NCBI RefSeq assembly: GCF_030408635.1
Contig: NZ_CP047198.1
Location: 682,001 to 746,000 of the forward strand
Source of the DNA: Corynebacterium coyleae
GTDB taxonomy: Bacteria; Actinomycetota; Actinomycetes; Mycobacteriales; Mycobacteriaceae
Length of the DNA stretch: 64,000 bases
Direction of reading: 5' to 3'
In this document: piece by piece, positions 34,610-43,005 of the stretch
Position numbering within the stretch: the stretch's first letter is position 1
How the letters are laid out: each line of letters starts with the position of its first letter
Notes under the pieces: model-generated
Seen by the model: only the letters and a program-made list of their open reading frames with translations
Told to the model about the DNA's origin: nothing
Databases searched by the model: none
Made by a program: the position numbers and the translations under genes

Positions 34610-35941
34610 ATGCTCACAGACGAAGAACAACGCCTAATGCAGGCGCTTTTCCACAAGATTCAGCAGGCCAAACCAGCCGACAGGGAAAACGAGCGCTACT
34701 ACCGAGGTATCCAAGACATCGGCAACCTCGGCATCGCAATCCCACCGGACGTGCAACCATTCGCATTCCCACTCAACTGGTGCCGCACATACGCCTCCGT
34801 GCTCGCTGAGCGCATGGAAGTGCGCATGATCCTCCGATCAGGCGAAACCAGCGAAGACAAAGAACTCCGCGAAGACTGGGAATCAAACTACCTCGACGCC
34901 TCCCTGCCACTGCTCGTACGCGACTTCATCGTCCTCGGACGCTGCGCCCTCTCCATCGCAGCAGATCCCGACGGCGGCAGGCCACGCATCCGCGTCGAAT
35001 CACCCAAAAACCTCGCCATCATCGTCGACCCCATCACCCGAGCAACAAAAGCCGCACTGCGCATCTACCGCGCAGAAACCGGCAGAGCCGCCCACATGAC
35101 CCTCTACCTCCCAAACGAAACCATCATGATTTCGCGCCGGGCAGGCAAGTGGGAGGCAGTACAGCGCATCGAGCACGGCCTGGGCCGTGTGCCGGTAGTC
35201 ATGGCGTTCAACCAAGACACCTCCGACGATGTGTGGAAGGGAGAAACGCAGTTCTCCGACCTCAAGCCATTGGTGAACATGGCTGGCCGCGTGATGCTGC
35301 AACTGCAGATGGCAATGGAGACCGTCTCGACACCCCAGAAGATCGCCCTTGGCGTCGCCAGGACCGACTTCCAAGACGAGTACGGCAACCCTGTCGACGA
35401 GTGGGAAACCTACCTTGGCAGCGTCTGGGCTATCTCCACGAAGGGCGCCGACGTCAAGCAATTGCCAGGCGCAGACCTTGCCGGCTTCCACAAAACCATC
35501 ACCATGCTTGCAGAACAGGCGGCAACTGTCACCGGACTGCCTGTGCGCATGATGGGCCAAAACACGGCCAATCCGGCGGCAGAAGGCTCTATCCGCGCCG
35601 ACGAGTCACGCCTTGTCAAGCAAGTCGACCGGATGTCCCGCGCCATTGGCGCCGCTCTTGCATGGTCGCTAGGTGTTGCTGAGCGCATCCGGCGCCACGC
35701 CTGGGAGTCTGACGGCAAAATCTCGCTTCTTTGGCACGACCCAGGAACCCCGACGGAGGCACAGCGCGCGGACGCGTTGTCGAAGAAGACAGGCGGAAAA
35801 CCGATCCTGTCGGTGCGTGGTGCACTGCTGGAACTTGGGTTTACACAGGCGCGCATCGATAAGGAACTTGAGTGGCTGGCGCAGGAGCGCGATAACTACT
35901 TCGACATCAGCGACGCCAAGTTCGAGCGCGCCGGGCTTTAG
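34610..35941 (+). CDS. portal protein (SPP1 gp6-like)
   Basis: 443 aa, ATG 34610 after AGGAGGTGA. Portal features: N-terminal ERYYRGIQDIGNLGIAIPPD, NWCRTYASVLAERMEVR, then the long helical stem region with ISTKGADVKQLPGADLAGFHKTI and MGQNTANPAAEGSIRADESRLVKQVDRM, close to SPP1/gp6-type portals. It forms the dodecameric DNA entry ring in the capsid. A CGCGCCGGGC copy lies at 35133 and another at 35927, overlapping its last codons. Confidence 0.93.
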   Translation: MLTDEEQRLMQALFHKIQQAKPADRENERYYRGIQDIGNLGIAIPPDVQPFAFPLNWCRTYASVLAERMEVRMILRSGETSEDKELREDWESNYLDASLPLLVRDFIVLGRCALSIAADPDGGRPRIRVESPKNLAIIVDPITRATKAALRIYRAETGRAAHMTLYLPNETIMISRRAGKWEAVQRIEHGLGRVPVVMAFNQDTSDDVWKGETQFSDLKPLVNMAGRVMLQLQMAMETVSTPQKIALGVARTDFQDEYGNPVDEWETYLGSVWAISTKGADVKQLPGADLAGFHKTITMLAEQAATVTGLPVRMMGQNTANPAAEGSIRADESRLVKQVDRMSRAIGAALAWSLGVAERIRRHAWESDGKISLLWHDPGTPTEAQRADALSKKTGGKPILSVRGALLELGFTQARIDKELEWLAQERDNYFDISDAKFERAGL

Positions 35942-35958
35942 GCAGGAGGTGAGCGGAA

Positions 35959-37566
35959 ATGAGTACAACATGGTCATTTCGGGCATTGCCGCCGGAGATG
36001 CGGGAAGAGGCTATTGAGCGATCCAAGATTGTGCGGCAGACGCTGCGCAAGTTGCGCATTGATCTGATGCCTCGGGCGTCCCCGATGGATATCGACGTGT
36101 GGGAGCGTGAGTTTGGCGATCAGGTGGTTCAGTTGATCGCGAGGGCACAGGCGAAAAACGCCGCTCTGGTGGATAAGACGATGAACCTGGAACTGATGGC
36201 CAACGGCTGGCAAGATAGCCCGATCGGCATGCTCAACCCTGACGCGTTTGCCGGGTATATGCCTGATGGGGATCCGTTGGAGATCATTCCGCGTGCAGTA
36301 GCCAAGCGTGTTCGTGAGCGGCTGGCGCTGTATGAGGAGCCGACGCCACAGGAGTATCGCCAAGCATGGGAAGCCGGTGGCCACCTCCTGGCGACGATTA
36401 CCCAAACCGCGTTGATTGATACCCAGCGAATGGCGAAAGCAGTTGCCGGCCTTATGCGGCCAAAGACGCTCTACGTTCGTATGGCGAACCCGCCATGTTG
36501 CGCGCGATGCGCGATCTTGGCAGGCAAGCGTGGCTATTGGGACAGGCCGTTTCTGCGGCATCCAGGGTGCGATTGCACACAGGTTGCAGTCCCGGATGAC
36601 GGTTCCGTCCGCTTCGAGGGGCCTGGTTTCGACGTTCAGGCCTACTGGGACTCGTTGAGTGCGGCAGATCAAGACAAGGTCTTTACCAAGTCTGGTGCTG
36701 CAGCGATTCGCGCCGGGGCTGATATCAATCAGGTGGTCAATAGTCGGCTGGGGATGTCGGCGGCTGGCCAGTCGTTTACGACGATGGGCACGACGTCGCG
36801 TTCGAAGACGATGCGGTACTACTACGGGCGCCCAAAGGGGTCTGTGAAAGGCTTGTCTCGTGTTCAGCGGCTCAGTGTTCCGGAGATCATCAGCCGTACG
36901 CAGGGCGACCAGCAGCATCGTGTGGAGTTGTTGTACAAGCATGGCTACATTCGCTCGGTCCGTCCTGGTGTGTTGCCGGAGAAGGTGCGCGACTTGGTTG
37001 CTGACCCGGCTCGCGCGCGACATCAGGCACTGTTCGAGGAGTTTTCGAAGATTGCGCCGTCGATTGACCCGACATTGCCGGTAGAGCACATTACAAAGCG
37101 AAAGCCTGCGAAAATCACCAACAGTGGTCACATACGCGTGAGAGGAGGCCATGCGTATTCTCAACTTTCACCGATACGTGAAGAAATACAAGCAATTCGG
37201 CAGACACATCCTCAAGCGACTCTTGCTGCTGAAAAGACCTTCTTCCCTGATCAAAATGACTCGGAACTAATCGAATGGTTGAGCACTGTAAGAAGTGATG
37301 GGTTTAGCGATCCTACTTATCTTGAGCGTTCTAAGTTCGGAGGATGGAACGTACAAAAATCTGCCGTTGACCGAAACGGAAATCGCATTCTGGTTGAAAT
37401 AGGCATTGGCCCAACCTCAGGTGATACCGATTTTGAATGGCAACTTACGACTGTATTTCCACGTTACGGTGATAAAGTATTAGCACTTGATAAGTCAGGC
37501 GAAGTGATAGATAAACCATGGAGAGGAGGTGGATCGTGGACCCATACGATGCTGAACAAGGTCTGA
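35959..37566 (+). CDS. MuF-like minor head protein with C-terminal candidate toxin
   Basis: 535 aa, ATG 35959 after AGGAGGTGAGCGGAA. Residues 1-215 form the MuF head-morphogenesis domain, with the zinc-like motif CCARC and HPGCDC (about 178-206). Then a linker to about 380. From about 385 the sequence changes to a compact domain with GGHAYSQLSPIREEI, LIEWLSTVRSDGF, RILVEIGIGPTSGDTDFEW and QLTTVFPRYGDKVL. The W-x-x-x-T-x-F-P ending recalls BECR-fold RNases (EndoU/RelE-like) found on phage MuF proteins. The DNA of this C-terminal part is visibly AT-richer than the rest of the gene. A candidate immunity gene overlaps its end by 31 bases. Confidence 0.85.
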   Translation: MSTTWSFRALPPEMREEAIERSKIVRQTLRKLRIDLMPRASPMDIDVWEREFGDQVVQLIARAQAKNAALVDKTMNLELMANGWQDSPIGMLNPDAFAGYMPDGDPLEIIPRAVAKRVRERLALYEEPTPQEYRQAWEAGGHLLATITQTALIDTQRMAKAVAGLMRPKTLYVRMANPPCCARCAILAGKRGYWDRPFLRHPGCDCTQVAVPDDGSVRFEGPGFDVQAYWDSLSAADQDKVFTKSGAAAIRAGADINQVVNSRLGMSAAGQSFTTMGTTSRSKTMRYYYGRPKGSVKGLSRVQRLSVPEIISRTQGDQQHRVELLYKHGYIRSVRPGVLPEKVRDLVADPARARHQALFEEFSKIAPSIDPTLPVEHITKRKPAKITNSGHIRVRGGHAYSQLSPIREEIQAIRQTHPQATLAAEKTFFPDQNDSELIEWLSTVRSDGFSDPTYLERSKFGGWNVQKSAVDRNGNRILVEIGIGPTSGDTDFEWQLTTVFPRYGDKVLALDKSGEVIDKPWRGGGSWTHTMLNKV

Positions 37567-37856
37567 TGGAAGAGTTCGGAGTGGAGGACCGGCATCCAGC
37601 AAACGAACTCCGCAGCGTTTATCTGTTAGGCGACTTTGTTGATGCCTGTGAACTGGGTGTTGTTCCTGATAAAGAAATAAAGAAGTCGTATCTTGCGCTT
37701 TGGGAAGACCCCGACGAGTGGTTCGATGATTCACTTTTCACCATCCCTGCCGTTGAACTTCTTTACACCGGCGTACGGCAATTCGCGGCCATGGAGCCGC
37801 CTGTCGATGTGAACCTTCCATCTATCAAGACGCTCTTTCCTGACCGGGATTCGTAG
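37536..37856 (+). CDS. candidate immunity protein for the MuF toxin
   Basis: 106 aa, GTG 37536 with GAGGAGG 7 bases upstream (ATG 37518 is in frame but has no ribosome site). It is very acidic and soluble (GLMEEFGVEDRHPANELRSV, LALWEDPDEWFDDSLF), as small immunity proteins that cap a basic RNase usually are. It shares the AT-rich composition of the toxin domain and is followed at once by two terminators, so toxin and antidote look like one cassette inserted in the head operon. I know no homolog. Confidence 0.65.
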   Translation: MDPYDAEQGLMEEFGVEDRHPANELRSVYLLGDFVDACELGVVPDKEIKKSYLALWEDPDEWFDDSLFTIPAVELLYTGVRQFAAMEPPVDVNLPSIKTLFPDRDS

Positions 37857-37872
37857 AGTCCAATAAGCCATT

Positions 37873-37925
37873 AACCCATCACTGCACGTGATGGGTTTTT
37901 TCATGCCCACCTACCGGTGGGTTTT
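37873..37925 (+). terminator. two tandem rho-independent terminators after the immunity gene
   Basis: First: AACCCATCAC (37873-37882), GTGATGGGTT (37888-37897), then T6. Second: CCCACC (37906-37911), loop TACC, GGTGGG (37916-37921), then T4. They isolate the toxin/immunity pair from the scaffold gene, so either read-through or a new promoter is needed for the capsid genes. Confidence 0.85.
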
Positions 37926-37947
37926 CGTAATTTAAGGAGTTACCAAC

Positions 37948-38589
37948 ATGAAGAACCGTCTACGCCCTTGGGTACGCATGTTCGCTGCCGAAGCCAATGC
38001 GGGCGAAGTTGCCGCCACCGGGCAGACGAGCGCACCAAGCCAGCAAACACCCAAGGAACCTGCCAAGGCCGCAGACCAGGAGAGCGACGGCGAAAAGCCA
38101 ACGGAGTCCGCGCCGGGCGAAAACGACGATGACAACGACAACCCCGACGCGCGTGGCAGCAAACGCGCCGTGCTCAAGGACCTTGCGACAGAGCGCGATA
38201 AGCGTCAGGCCGCAGAAGCCGCGCGTGACGAACTTCAGGAACGGCTCGACGCAATCGATCGGGAAAAGATGACCGAACTTCAGCGCGCACAAGCCGACCT
38301 GGAAAAGGCCAACGCACGAATCGCTGAACTCGAAGCAGCAGAAACCGAGCGTGCACGCGAGCAACTCGTCGCCAAGGTTCTGTCCGAGGCCAAACTCCCC
38401 GCCGAGATGGCGGACCGGCTTCGTGGCGAGACAGAAGAAGAACTCGCCGCCGACGCCAAGACCCTCGCCGCAGCGCTCGGCTTCGACCGCAAACCCGTCG
38501 ACCCCTCCCAGGGACAGGGAACGCAGCGAGCAATCACCCCAATGACACTGCAGCAGGCAACAGACGCCCGCCTGAACATCCAACGATAG
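37948..38589 (+). CDS. capsid scaffolding protein
   Basis: 213 aa, ATG 37948 after AAGGAG. Acidic, low-complexity N-terminus, a charged coiled coil (about 70-130: LKDLATERDKRQAAEAARDE, LQRAQADLEKANARIAELEAA), then AEMADRLRGETEEELAADAKTLAA before the C-terminal end LQQATDARLNIQR. This is the standard phage scaffold layout, and it lies directly before the capsid gene. Confidence 0.88.
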   Translation: MKNRLRPWVRMFAAEANAGEVAATGQTSAPSQQTPKEPAKAADQESDGEKPTESAPGENDDDNDNPDARGSKRAVLKDLATERDKRQAAEAARDELQERLDAIDREKMTELQRAQADLEKANARIAELEAAETERAREQLVAKVLSEAKLPAEMADRLRGETEEELAADAKTLAAALGFDRKPVDPSQGQGTQRAITPMTLQQATDARLNIQR

Positions 38590-38606
38590 AAAGGAAGTGA
38601 TGCCCC

Positions 38607-39575
38607 ATGGCTATCACCCTTGAGCAAGCAAAGCTCAACACCCAGGACGACTACGACGCCACCGTCATCGACGAGTTCCGCAAGAGTTCTGTCATTCTCG
38701 ACAACCTCATTTTCGATACCGCGGTCAACCCTGCCGGTGGCGGCGCAACGCTGACTTACTCCTACCGACGCCTCGCAACACAGCGCGAAGCAGAATTCCG
38801 CGAACTCAACACCGAGTACAAACCCGCAAGCGTCACCACCACGAAGCACTCCGTAGACCTGAAGGTCCTCGGCGGCTCCTTCCAGATCGATCGCCAACTC
38901 GCACACCTCGGCCCGGCAACCTCCGACGAGATCGCGATGCAGACCTCGCAGTTGATCAAGGCCACCACAACCAAGTTCAGCGACGCCGTCATCAACGGTG
39001 ACTCCGCAGTCAACGAACACGGCTTCGACGGCCTGTCCAAGGCCCTGCTGGGCTCCGCAACGGAACTCAACGACCAAAAGGACTGGAGCGCCTACACCAC
39101 CGCAGACGCCGCACTCGGCATCCTTGACGACCTCGACGAACTGCAAGGCGCACTCGACGGCGCACCCACCCTGCTGTTCGCAAACCAGCGAGCACTAGCA
39201 AAACTGCGCTCCGCAGCGCGCCGGGCTTCCATGTACACGGTCAACCCGATTGATGGTCTCGTCGGTGCGAATGGCCACGCTATCGAGCGTGAGCAGATCG
39301 GCAACCTGATCCTGGTCGACCCGGGCAACAAGCCAGGTACGAACGACCCGATTATTCCGGTTTCCGAGGGTGTCACCAGTGTCTACGCGGTACGTATCGG
39401 CCTTGATGGCTTCCACGGTGTCACCACCACCTCCGGAGAGATGATGAAGACCTGGCTGCCGGACTTCACCACCTCTGGTGCGGTCAAGACCGGTGAGGTC
39501 GAGATGGGCCCGGTTGCGGTCGCGCTCAAGGCGACCAAGGCAGCGGGCGTGCTCCGCAAGGTCAAGGTGGCCTAA
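38607..39575 (+). CDS. major capsid protein (HK97-like)
   Basis: 322 aa, ATG 38607 after AAAGGAAGTGAT. Beta-rich sequence with TLTYSYRRLATQREAEFRELNTEY, SFQIDRQLAH, and a spine helix TSDEIAMQTSQLIKATTTKFSDAVI, then TLLFANQRALAKLRSAAR and AVRIGLDGFHGVTTTSGE, as in HK97-fold capsids of Gram-positive siphophages. At 39217 the CGCGCCGGGC copy coincides with a change of codon style from C/A-ending to G/T-ending. Confidence 0.92.
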   Translation: MAITLEQAKLNTQDDYDATVIDEFRKSSVILDNLIFDTAVNPAGGGATLTYSYRRLATQREAEFRELNTEYKPASVTTTKHSVDLKVLGGSFQIDRQLAHLGPATSDEIAMQTSQLIKATTTKFSDAVINGDSAVNEHGFDGLSKALLGSATELNDQKDWSAYTTADAALGILDDLDELQGALDGAPTLLFANQRALAKLRSAARRASMYTVNPIDGLVGANGHAIEREQIGNLILVDPGNKPGTNDPIIPVSEGVTSVYAVRIGLDGFHGVTTTSGEMMKTWLPDFTTSGAVKTGEVEMGPVAVALKATKAAGVLRKVKVA

Positions 39576-39920
39576 ATGATCGTCACATCACCGAATACCC
39601 GCTACAACGGGACCATCGGCGGCGACGTGTTCATTGAGGGCGTTTGCCGCAATCCGAGCCAAGCAAACCTGTGGTACTACAAGGCGCAAGGCTTCGGGAT
39701 TGGGGAAGACGTAGTTGAACCGCCGGCAGATGAATCTGAAACGTCGCCGGAGTTGACGGTCCCGTCTCGCCCGGACGCACGCGCAAAGAAGTCGCAGTGG
39801 CAGGCTTACGCCAAATCGCTCGACCTTGACCCTGCTGGCATGACTACCGAGCAGATCATCGCGATGGTGGACGCGTTCGAAGCAGAGAACCAGACGACGA
39901 CCGCGACCGAGCAGGAGTAG
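39576..39920 (+). CDS. small head protein, unknown
   Basis: 114 aa, starting at the base after the capsid stop. N-terminal MIVTSPNTRYNGTIGGDVFI and C-terminal KKSQWQAYAKSLDLDPAGM followed by TTEQIIAMVDAFEA, a short LEM/Rho-N-like helix pair seen in many phage head proteins. Likely a head decoration or adaptor protein. Confidence 0.6.
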   Translation: MIVTSPNTRYNGTIGGDVFIEGVCRNPSQANLWYYKAQGFGIGEDVVEPPADESETSPELTVPSRPDARAKKSQWQAYAKSLDLDPAGMTTEQIIAMVDAFEAENQTTTATEQE

Positions 39921-39935
39921 AGCAAGGAGGGTGTC

Positions 39936-40349
39936 ATGGCAAAGTGGCTTTTGGAATCTCCCGAAGACATCTGGCCTGACGCTGCCCCGGAGATGAAGCA
40001 GCGCGCGAAGCGCTGGATTGATCAAGCCGAACGGCTTATCCGTGCTCGTGCGCCGACCCTTGAGCGTCGTATCGAGCAGGGGCAGATTGACCGGCTTGTC
40101 GTGGCCGACATCGTCGAGGCGATGGTGACGCGAGCAATCGACAAGACCACGCGAGGTGGTCTCGACAAACTCGCTTATCCGGAAGTGTCGATGGAGTGGA
40201 CAGGCGACGGCGGCGCGGGGCAGGGCTCGCTGCTCTACCTGACGTTGGATGAATTGATGATTGTGGCACCGCAGCAGTCGCAGGCCGCCTTCACGATTCG
40301 TCCTCGAGGTATGACACCGCAGATACCGGAAGGGGAGTGGCGTGGTTAG
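39936..40349 (+). CDS. head-tail connector protein (gp15/gp19-like)
   Basis: 137 aa, ATG 39936 after AAGGAGGG. MAKWLLESPEDIWPDAAPEM, RWIDQAERLIRARAPTLERR, IDRLVVADIVEAMVTRAI and a C-terminal PEVSMEWTGDG...LYLTLDELMI match the adaptor family of actinophage head-tail connectors. It overlaps the next gene by 8 bases. Confidence 0.78.
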   Translation: MAKWLLESPEDIWPDAAPEMKQRAKRWIDQAERLIRARAPTLERRIEQGQIDRLVVADIVEAMVTRAIDKTTRGGLDKLAYPEVSMEWTGDGGAGQGSLLYLTLDELMIVAPQQSQAAFTIRPRGMTPQIPEGEWRG

Positions 40350-40710
40350 TGCGGCAGTGCTGTTTCAGCCTGGCTGGACAGCCCTTATCAGCGGAGACCG
40401 CAACGAGATTGATCCGTATACAGGCGAGCCTCTTCCTGCTGGTGTGGAGGAGATTTCCGGACGCGGGCTGTTGCAAGCCGCGCTGTGGAACGGCTTTTCG
40501 GAGGTCACAGCCACCACCGTTGTTGATGAACGGATGGTGCTGTTTGAACCACCGGTAAAGATTCGTGCGGAAGACTCGTTCTATTCCCCTTCGGGGCAAT
40601 GCTGGCAAGCGATCACCGAGGGCATGCCCCGCGGTATCCCAGGGCATGCCCCAGAGTATGTCGCCGTCCGTGTGCGGCATGCTCCGGAACTCGATAGGCA
40701 GGAGGTCTAA
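40342..40710 (+). CDS. head-closure protein
   Basis: 122 aa, GTG 40342 (VSAAVLFQPGWTALISGDRN). Beta-rich: ISGRGLLQAALWNGFSEVT, TTVVDERMVLFEPPVKIR, SFYSPSGQCWQAITEGMP. Position between the connector and the tail-completion gene supports a head-closure (stopper) role. Family assignment is from position and style, not from strong motifs. Confidence 0.65.
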   Translation: MVSAAVLFQPGWTALISGDRNEIDPYTGEPLPAGVEEISGRGLLQAALWNGFSEVTATTVVDERMVLFEPPVKIRAEDSFYSPSGQCWQAITEGMPRGIPGHAPEYVAVRVRHAPELDRQEV

Positions 40711-40722
40711 GCCATCGGCGCA

Positions 40723-41043
40723 TTGTCAGCCAAACTGACCATCTACAAGTATCGAGTCCGCAAGTATGCGGCCCGGTCGGGGTCGTTTGATGAACGTGTG
40801 CGGATCGCGAAGGAAATCATGATGGATGCACGCCCTTTAGCGCCAGTGCTCACTGGTGCTTATCGCGGCGGCATCGACATCAAGGTCGACGGCCTGGACG
40901 TTTCGGTCGTCGACAGTGACGAAGACGCGATCTACAAGGAATACGGGACATCGGACACGCCGGCGCATGCCGCATTGACTACTGCGGCAATGAAGCATGG
41001 CCGCTATCGAGGCATGAGGCCAAGGAGGAGTCGAATGAAGTGA
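40723..41043 (+). CDS. tail-completion protein (HK97 gp10-like)
   Basis: 106 aa from TTG 40723. ERVRIAKEIMMDARPLAPVLTG-type middle and AIYKEYGTSDTPAHAALTTAA are typical of gp10-like tail-completion proteins. The ribosome site AGGAGG (40700-40705) is 17 bases from this TTG but exactly 8 bases from an in-frame ATC at 40714, so translation may start at ATC. The next gene overlaps the stop by 4 bases. Confidence 0.72.
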   Translation: MSAKLTIYKYRVRKYAARSGSFDERVRIAKEIMMDARPLAPVLTGAYRGGIDIKVDGLDVSVVDSDEDAIYKEYGTSDTPAHAALTTAAMKHGRYRGMRPRRSRMK

Positions 41044-41501
41044 CAGTAAAACCGTTGCCATACGTCGCTGGCATCATCCGTGCATGGCTCGCAGAACAAC
41101 AAGAGTTCACTGATTGCCTGCACGGTGGTGCGATTACGACGCGTAATCTGCCCGACCCGCTGACCAAGCCGCATTGTCTTGTTGCCGTGACAGGACACAT
41201 GGGAGACGACCCGCTGCTGCATCGAGTGATTGTGCAGGTCACGCCGTGGGCGCCTGATAGCCAAGTCTCGAGGCTGCGGGAGGATCCCGATGTGACTGTG
41301 TGGCGAGCCGCCGCGATGGCGGGAGAGTTGCTCGGCAGAGCAAAGAACCAGGTACTCGATGACGCAACAGCGTGGAGTGCAAGTTGGTTGGACGGTCCTG
41401 TCCAACTGTATGACCTGAAACGTGGGGCCGACAGGCCCCTTTTTTATGCCCCGGTTCGATTCCAAGTGCATGTCAGGCACCGGGGGTTTTCCAGATTCTA
41501 G
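41040..41501 (+). CDS. tail terminator protein
   Basis: 153 aa, GTG 41040 overlapping the previous stop. VAGIIRAWLAEQQEFTDCLHGG at the start and DRPLFYAPVRFQVHVRHR at the end match tail-terminator proteins that cap the tail tube. A full terminator hairpin (41424-41445) lies inside its last 26 codons. Confidence 0.7.
   Translation: MTVKPLPYVAGIIRAWLAEQQEFTDCLHGGAITTRNLPDPLTKPHCLVAVTGHMGDDPLLHRVIVQVTPWAPDSQVSRLREDPDVTVWRAAAMAGELLGRAKNQVLDDATAWSASWLDGPVQLYDLKRGADRPLFYAPVRFQVHVRHRGFSRF
41424..41445 (+). terminator. terminator embedded in the tail-terminator gene
   Basis: GGGGCC (41424-41429), loop GACA, GGCCCC (41434-41439), then T6. It lies inside the coding frame, so it may attenuate expression of the following major tail gene when uncoupled from translation. 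Confidence 0.7.
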
Positions 41502-41520
41502 ATTCGAAGGAGTACTGATT

Positions 41521-42108
41521 ATGGCTGTTACTACGGCTGATCCAAGCAAGGCGTATCTGTGGCTGACCGGTGATGCATACCGTGCACCTGCAGACACCAA
41601 GTTGCCGGAGGGCGATCTGCTCGCCGAGGCAATCAAGGGGTGGGACGCATACGGCGGTATTGAGGCAGGTTTCGAGCAGACCTCGGAACAGTCCGTCACC
41701 GAAAAGCAGGTGTTCAACTACCGCAAGGCCCCGTACAAGATCGCCCGTGATCCGCTCAAGGAGGGCATCAAGTTCCGTGCGGTGGATAACACGAAGGCAA
41801 CCCTGCTGACGCGCGCCCAGGGCGGCAAGATCATCAAGAAGGGTGAGCACTACGCGATTGAGAAGGGCGTCGGCGAGGAGTTCGCGATCTTCATCCGCGT
41901 CGAAGACGGCACGGATGCCGCGTTCTTCTACTCGCCGCGTGTGACGCTGAAAGCACCTGCGACGCGCGCCGCCATCGATGGCCAGAACATCGACGGTTGG
42001 GAGTTCGACGTGTCGTTCCTGTCTCCGATGGTGGAGATCATTCCGGCCCTGCCGGAGGGCGTCACTGTCGACGAAGACGAGTCTGCGAGCACCGAGGACA
42101 GCCACTAA
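41521..42108 (+). CDS. major tail protein
   Basis: 195 aa, ATG 41521 after AAGGAGT. Sequence opens MAVTTADPSKAYLWLTGDAY, RAPADTKLPEGDLLAEAIKG, then beta-rich DNTKATLLTRAQGGKIIKKG and PRVTLKAPATRAAIDGQN. These are features of siphovirus tube proteins, and tail chaperones and tape measure follow, as expected. Confidence 0.88.
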   Translation: MAVTTADPSKAYLWLTGDAYRAPADTKLPEGDLLAEAIKGWDAYGGIEAGFEQTSEQSVTEKQVFNYRKAPYKIARDPLKEGIKFRAVDNTKATLLTRAQGGKIIKKGEHYAIEKGVGEEFAIFIRVEDGTDAAFFYSPRVTLKAPATRAAIDGQNIDGWEFDVSFLSPMVEIIPALPEGVTVDEDESASTEDSH

Positions 42109-42116
42109 ATAAGCCA

Positions 42117-42144
42117 GGTGGTGGCGCAGCGGGTCGCCACCACC
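42117..42144. repeat. 10-bp-stem hairpin between tail tube and tail chaperone genes
   Basis: GGTGGTGGCG (42117-42126), 8-base loop, CGCCACCACC (42135-42144). No T tail. It could stabilise the abundant tail-tube mRNA or partially attenuate. Confidence 0.7.
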
Positions 42145-42202
42145 ACAAGGGCTCAATCAACCCGCCAATTTTTCTACCCCAGTACCGAGAAGGGAAAACA
42201 AC

Positions 42203-42562
42203 ATGACTGCGAAGAAGAAGACCGTAATCGACATCCTGGACGCCGCACTGGCTGTCAAAGGTGGGCCGTCTCAACTGATTGACCTTGACGGGGTTGAGAT
42301 CAGCCTGCGCCGCAACTTCACGGGCCGTGAGGCACGCGATTACGTGGAAATCTGGCGTATCGATAAGGCCAAAGAGAGCACGGAAATCGTCAAGAAGACC
42401 GTGGCGCTGCTGTCAGACTCTGACGAGGAGGCCAAGGAAGCGTTTACGCAGCGCCTGCTGCAGGAGTCCGCACCGACTGCCGCGCGTGTCCTTGGCCGTA
42501 TGGCGGTTATCGCGGGTCTTCGATCGGAAGATGGGAATTTTTTTCCTGGAGCCTCCGCCTAG
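42203..42562 (+). CDS. tail assembly chaperone G
   Basis: 119 aa, ATG 42203 after GAGAAGGGAAAACAAC. LIDLDGVEISLRRNFTGREA and SDEEAKEAFTQRLLQESAPT fit the G part of lambda-type G/GT chaperones. The last codons hold the T7 slip site; unshifted ribosomes stop 18 bases later at TAG. Confidence 0.82.
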   Translation: MTAKKKTVIDILDAALAVKGGPSQLIDLDGVEISLRRNFTGREARDYVEIWRIDKAKESTEIVKKTVALLSDSDEEAKEAFTQRLLQESAPTAARVLGRMAVIAGLRSEDGNFFPGASA

Positions 42563-43002
42563 ACGCGCCGGGCGAGTTCGCACGAGTGCTCGTGGAATTT
42601 CGTAGGCAATACAGCCTGGATTTCCGCGAAGCACTCGACACGATGTGGCATGGGGATATCGCAGTCCTGATTGACGGACTAGAGCACTGGTCTGACCAGG
42701 ACGAGAACTTGGCAATGCTGGTGGATCGTCTCGACTACTGGCTCAACTCCGAGTACCGCTCCTGGATTACCGACCCTGACGACCCGGACGTCGCCCGCGA
42801 GCGGGCCCGCCGCAAACGCGAAGGCATCAAACCACCGGCAGACCCGGTGATCTTCCCCGTCGCACACCGTCCGGCGCACGTCCACAAGGAATTGATGCGC
42901 GAACTGCTGAAAGAACACGAAAACACCACGCCGACTGTCACGAAATCTGACGGTCGGCGTTTTGGTTCGCTGAGCGATCTGCGAAAAATGAGAGGAGAAT
43001 AA
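42203..43002 (+). CDS. tail assembly chaperone GT (via -1 frameshift)
   Basis: The -1 frame is open from the slip site (42538-42544) to 43002, giving a fusion of about 266 aa: after GNFF the frame reads SWSLRLDAPGEFARVLVEFR, RQYSLDFREALDTMWHGDIA and onward. The T part ends KSDGRRFGSLSDLRKMRGE. The arrangement directly before the tape measure is the conserved one for chaperones that coat the tape measure during tail assembly. Confidence 0.85.
42538..42544 (+). promoter_or_regulatory. T TTT TTT -1 ribosomal frameshift site
   Basis: Seven T residues read AAT TTT TTT CCT in the G frame, exactly an X XXY YYZ slippery heptamer (X=T, Y=T, Z=T). A -1 slip enters the T frame without a stop. Confidence 0.88.
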
Positions 43003-43005
43003 CCA

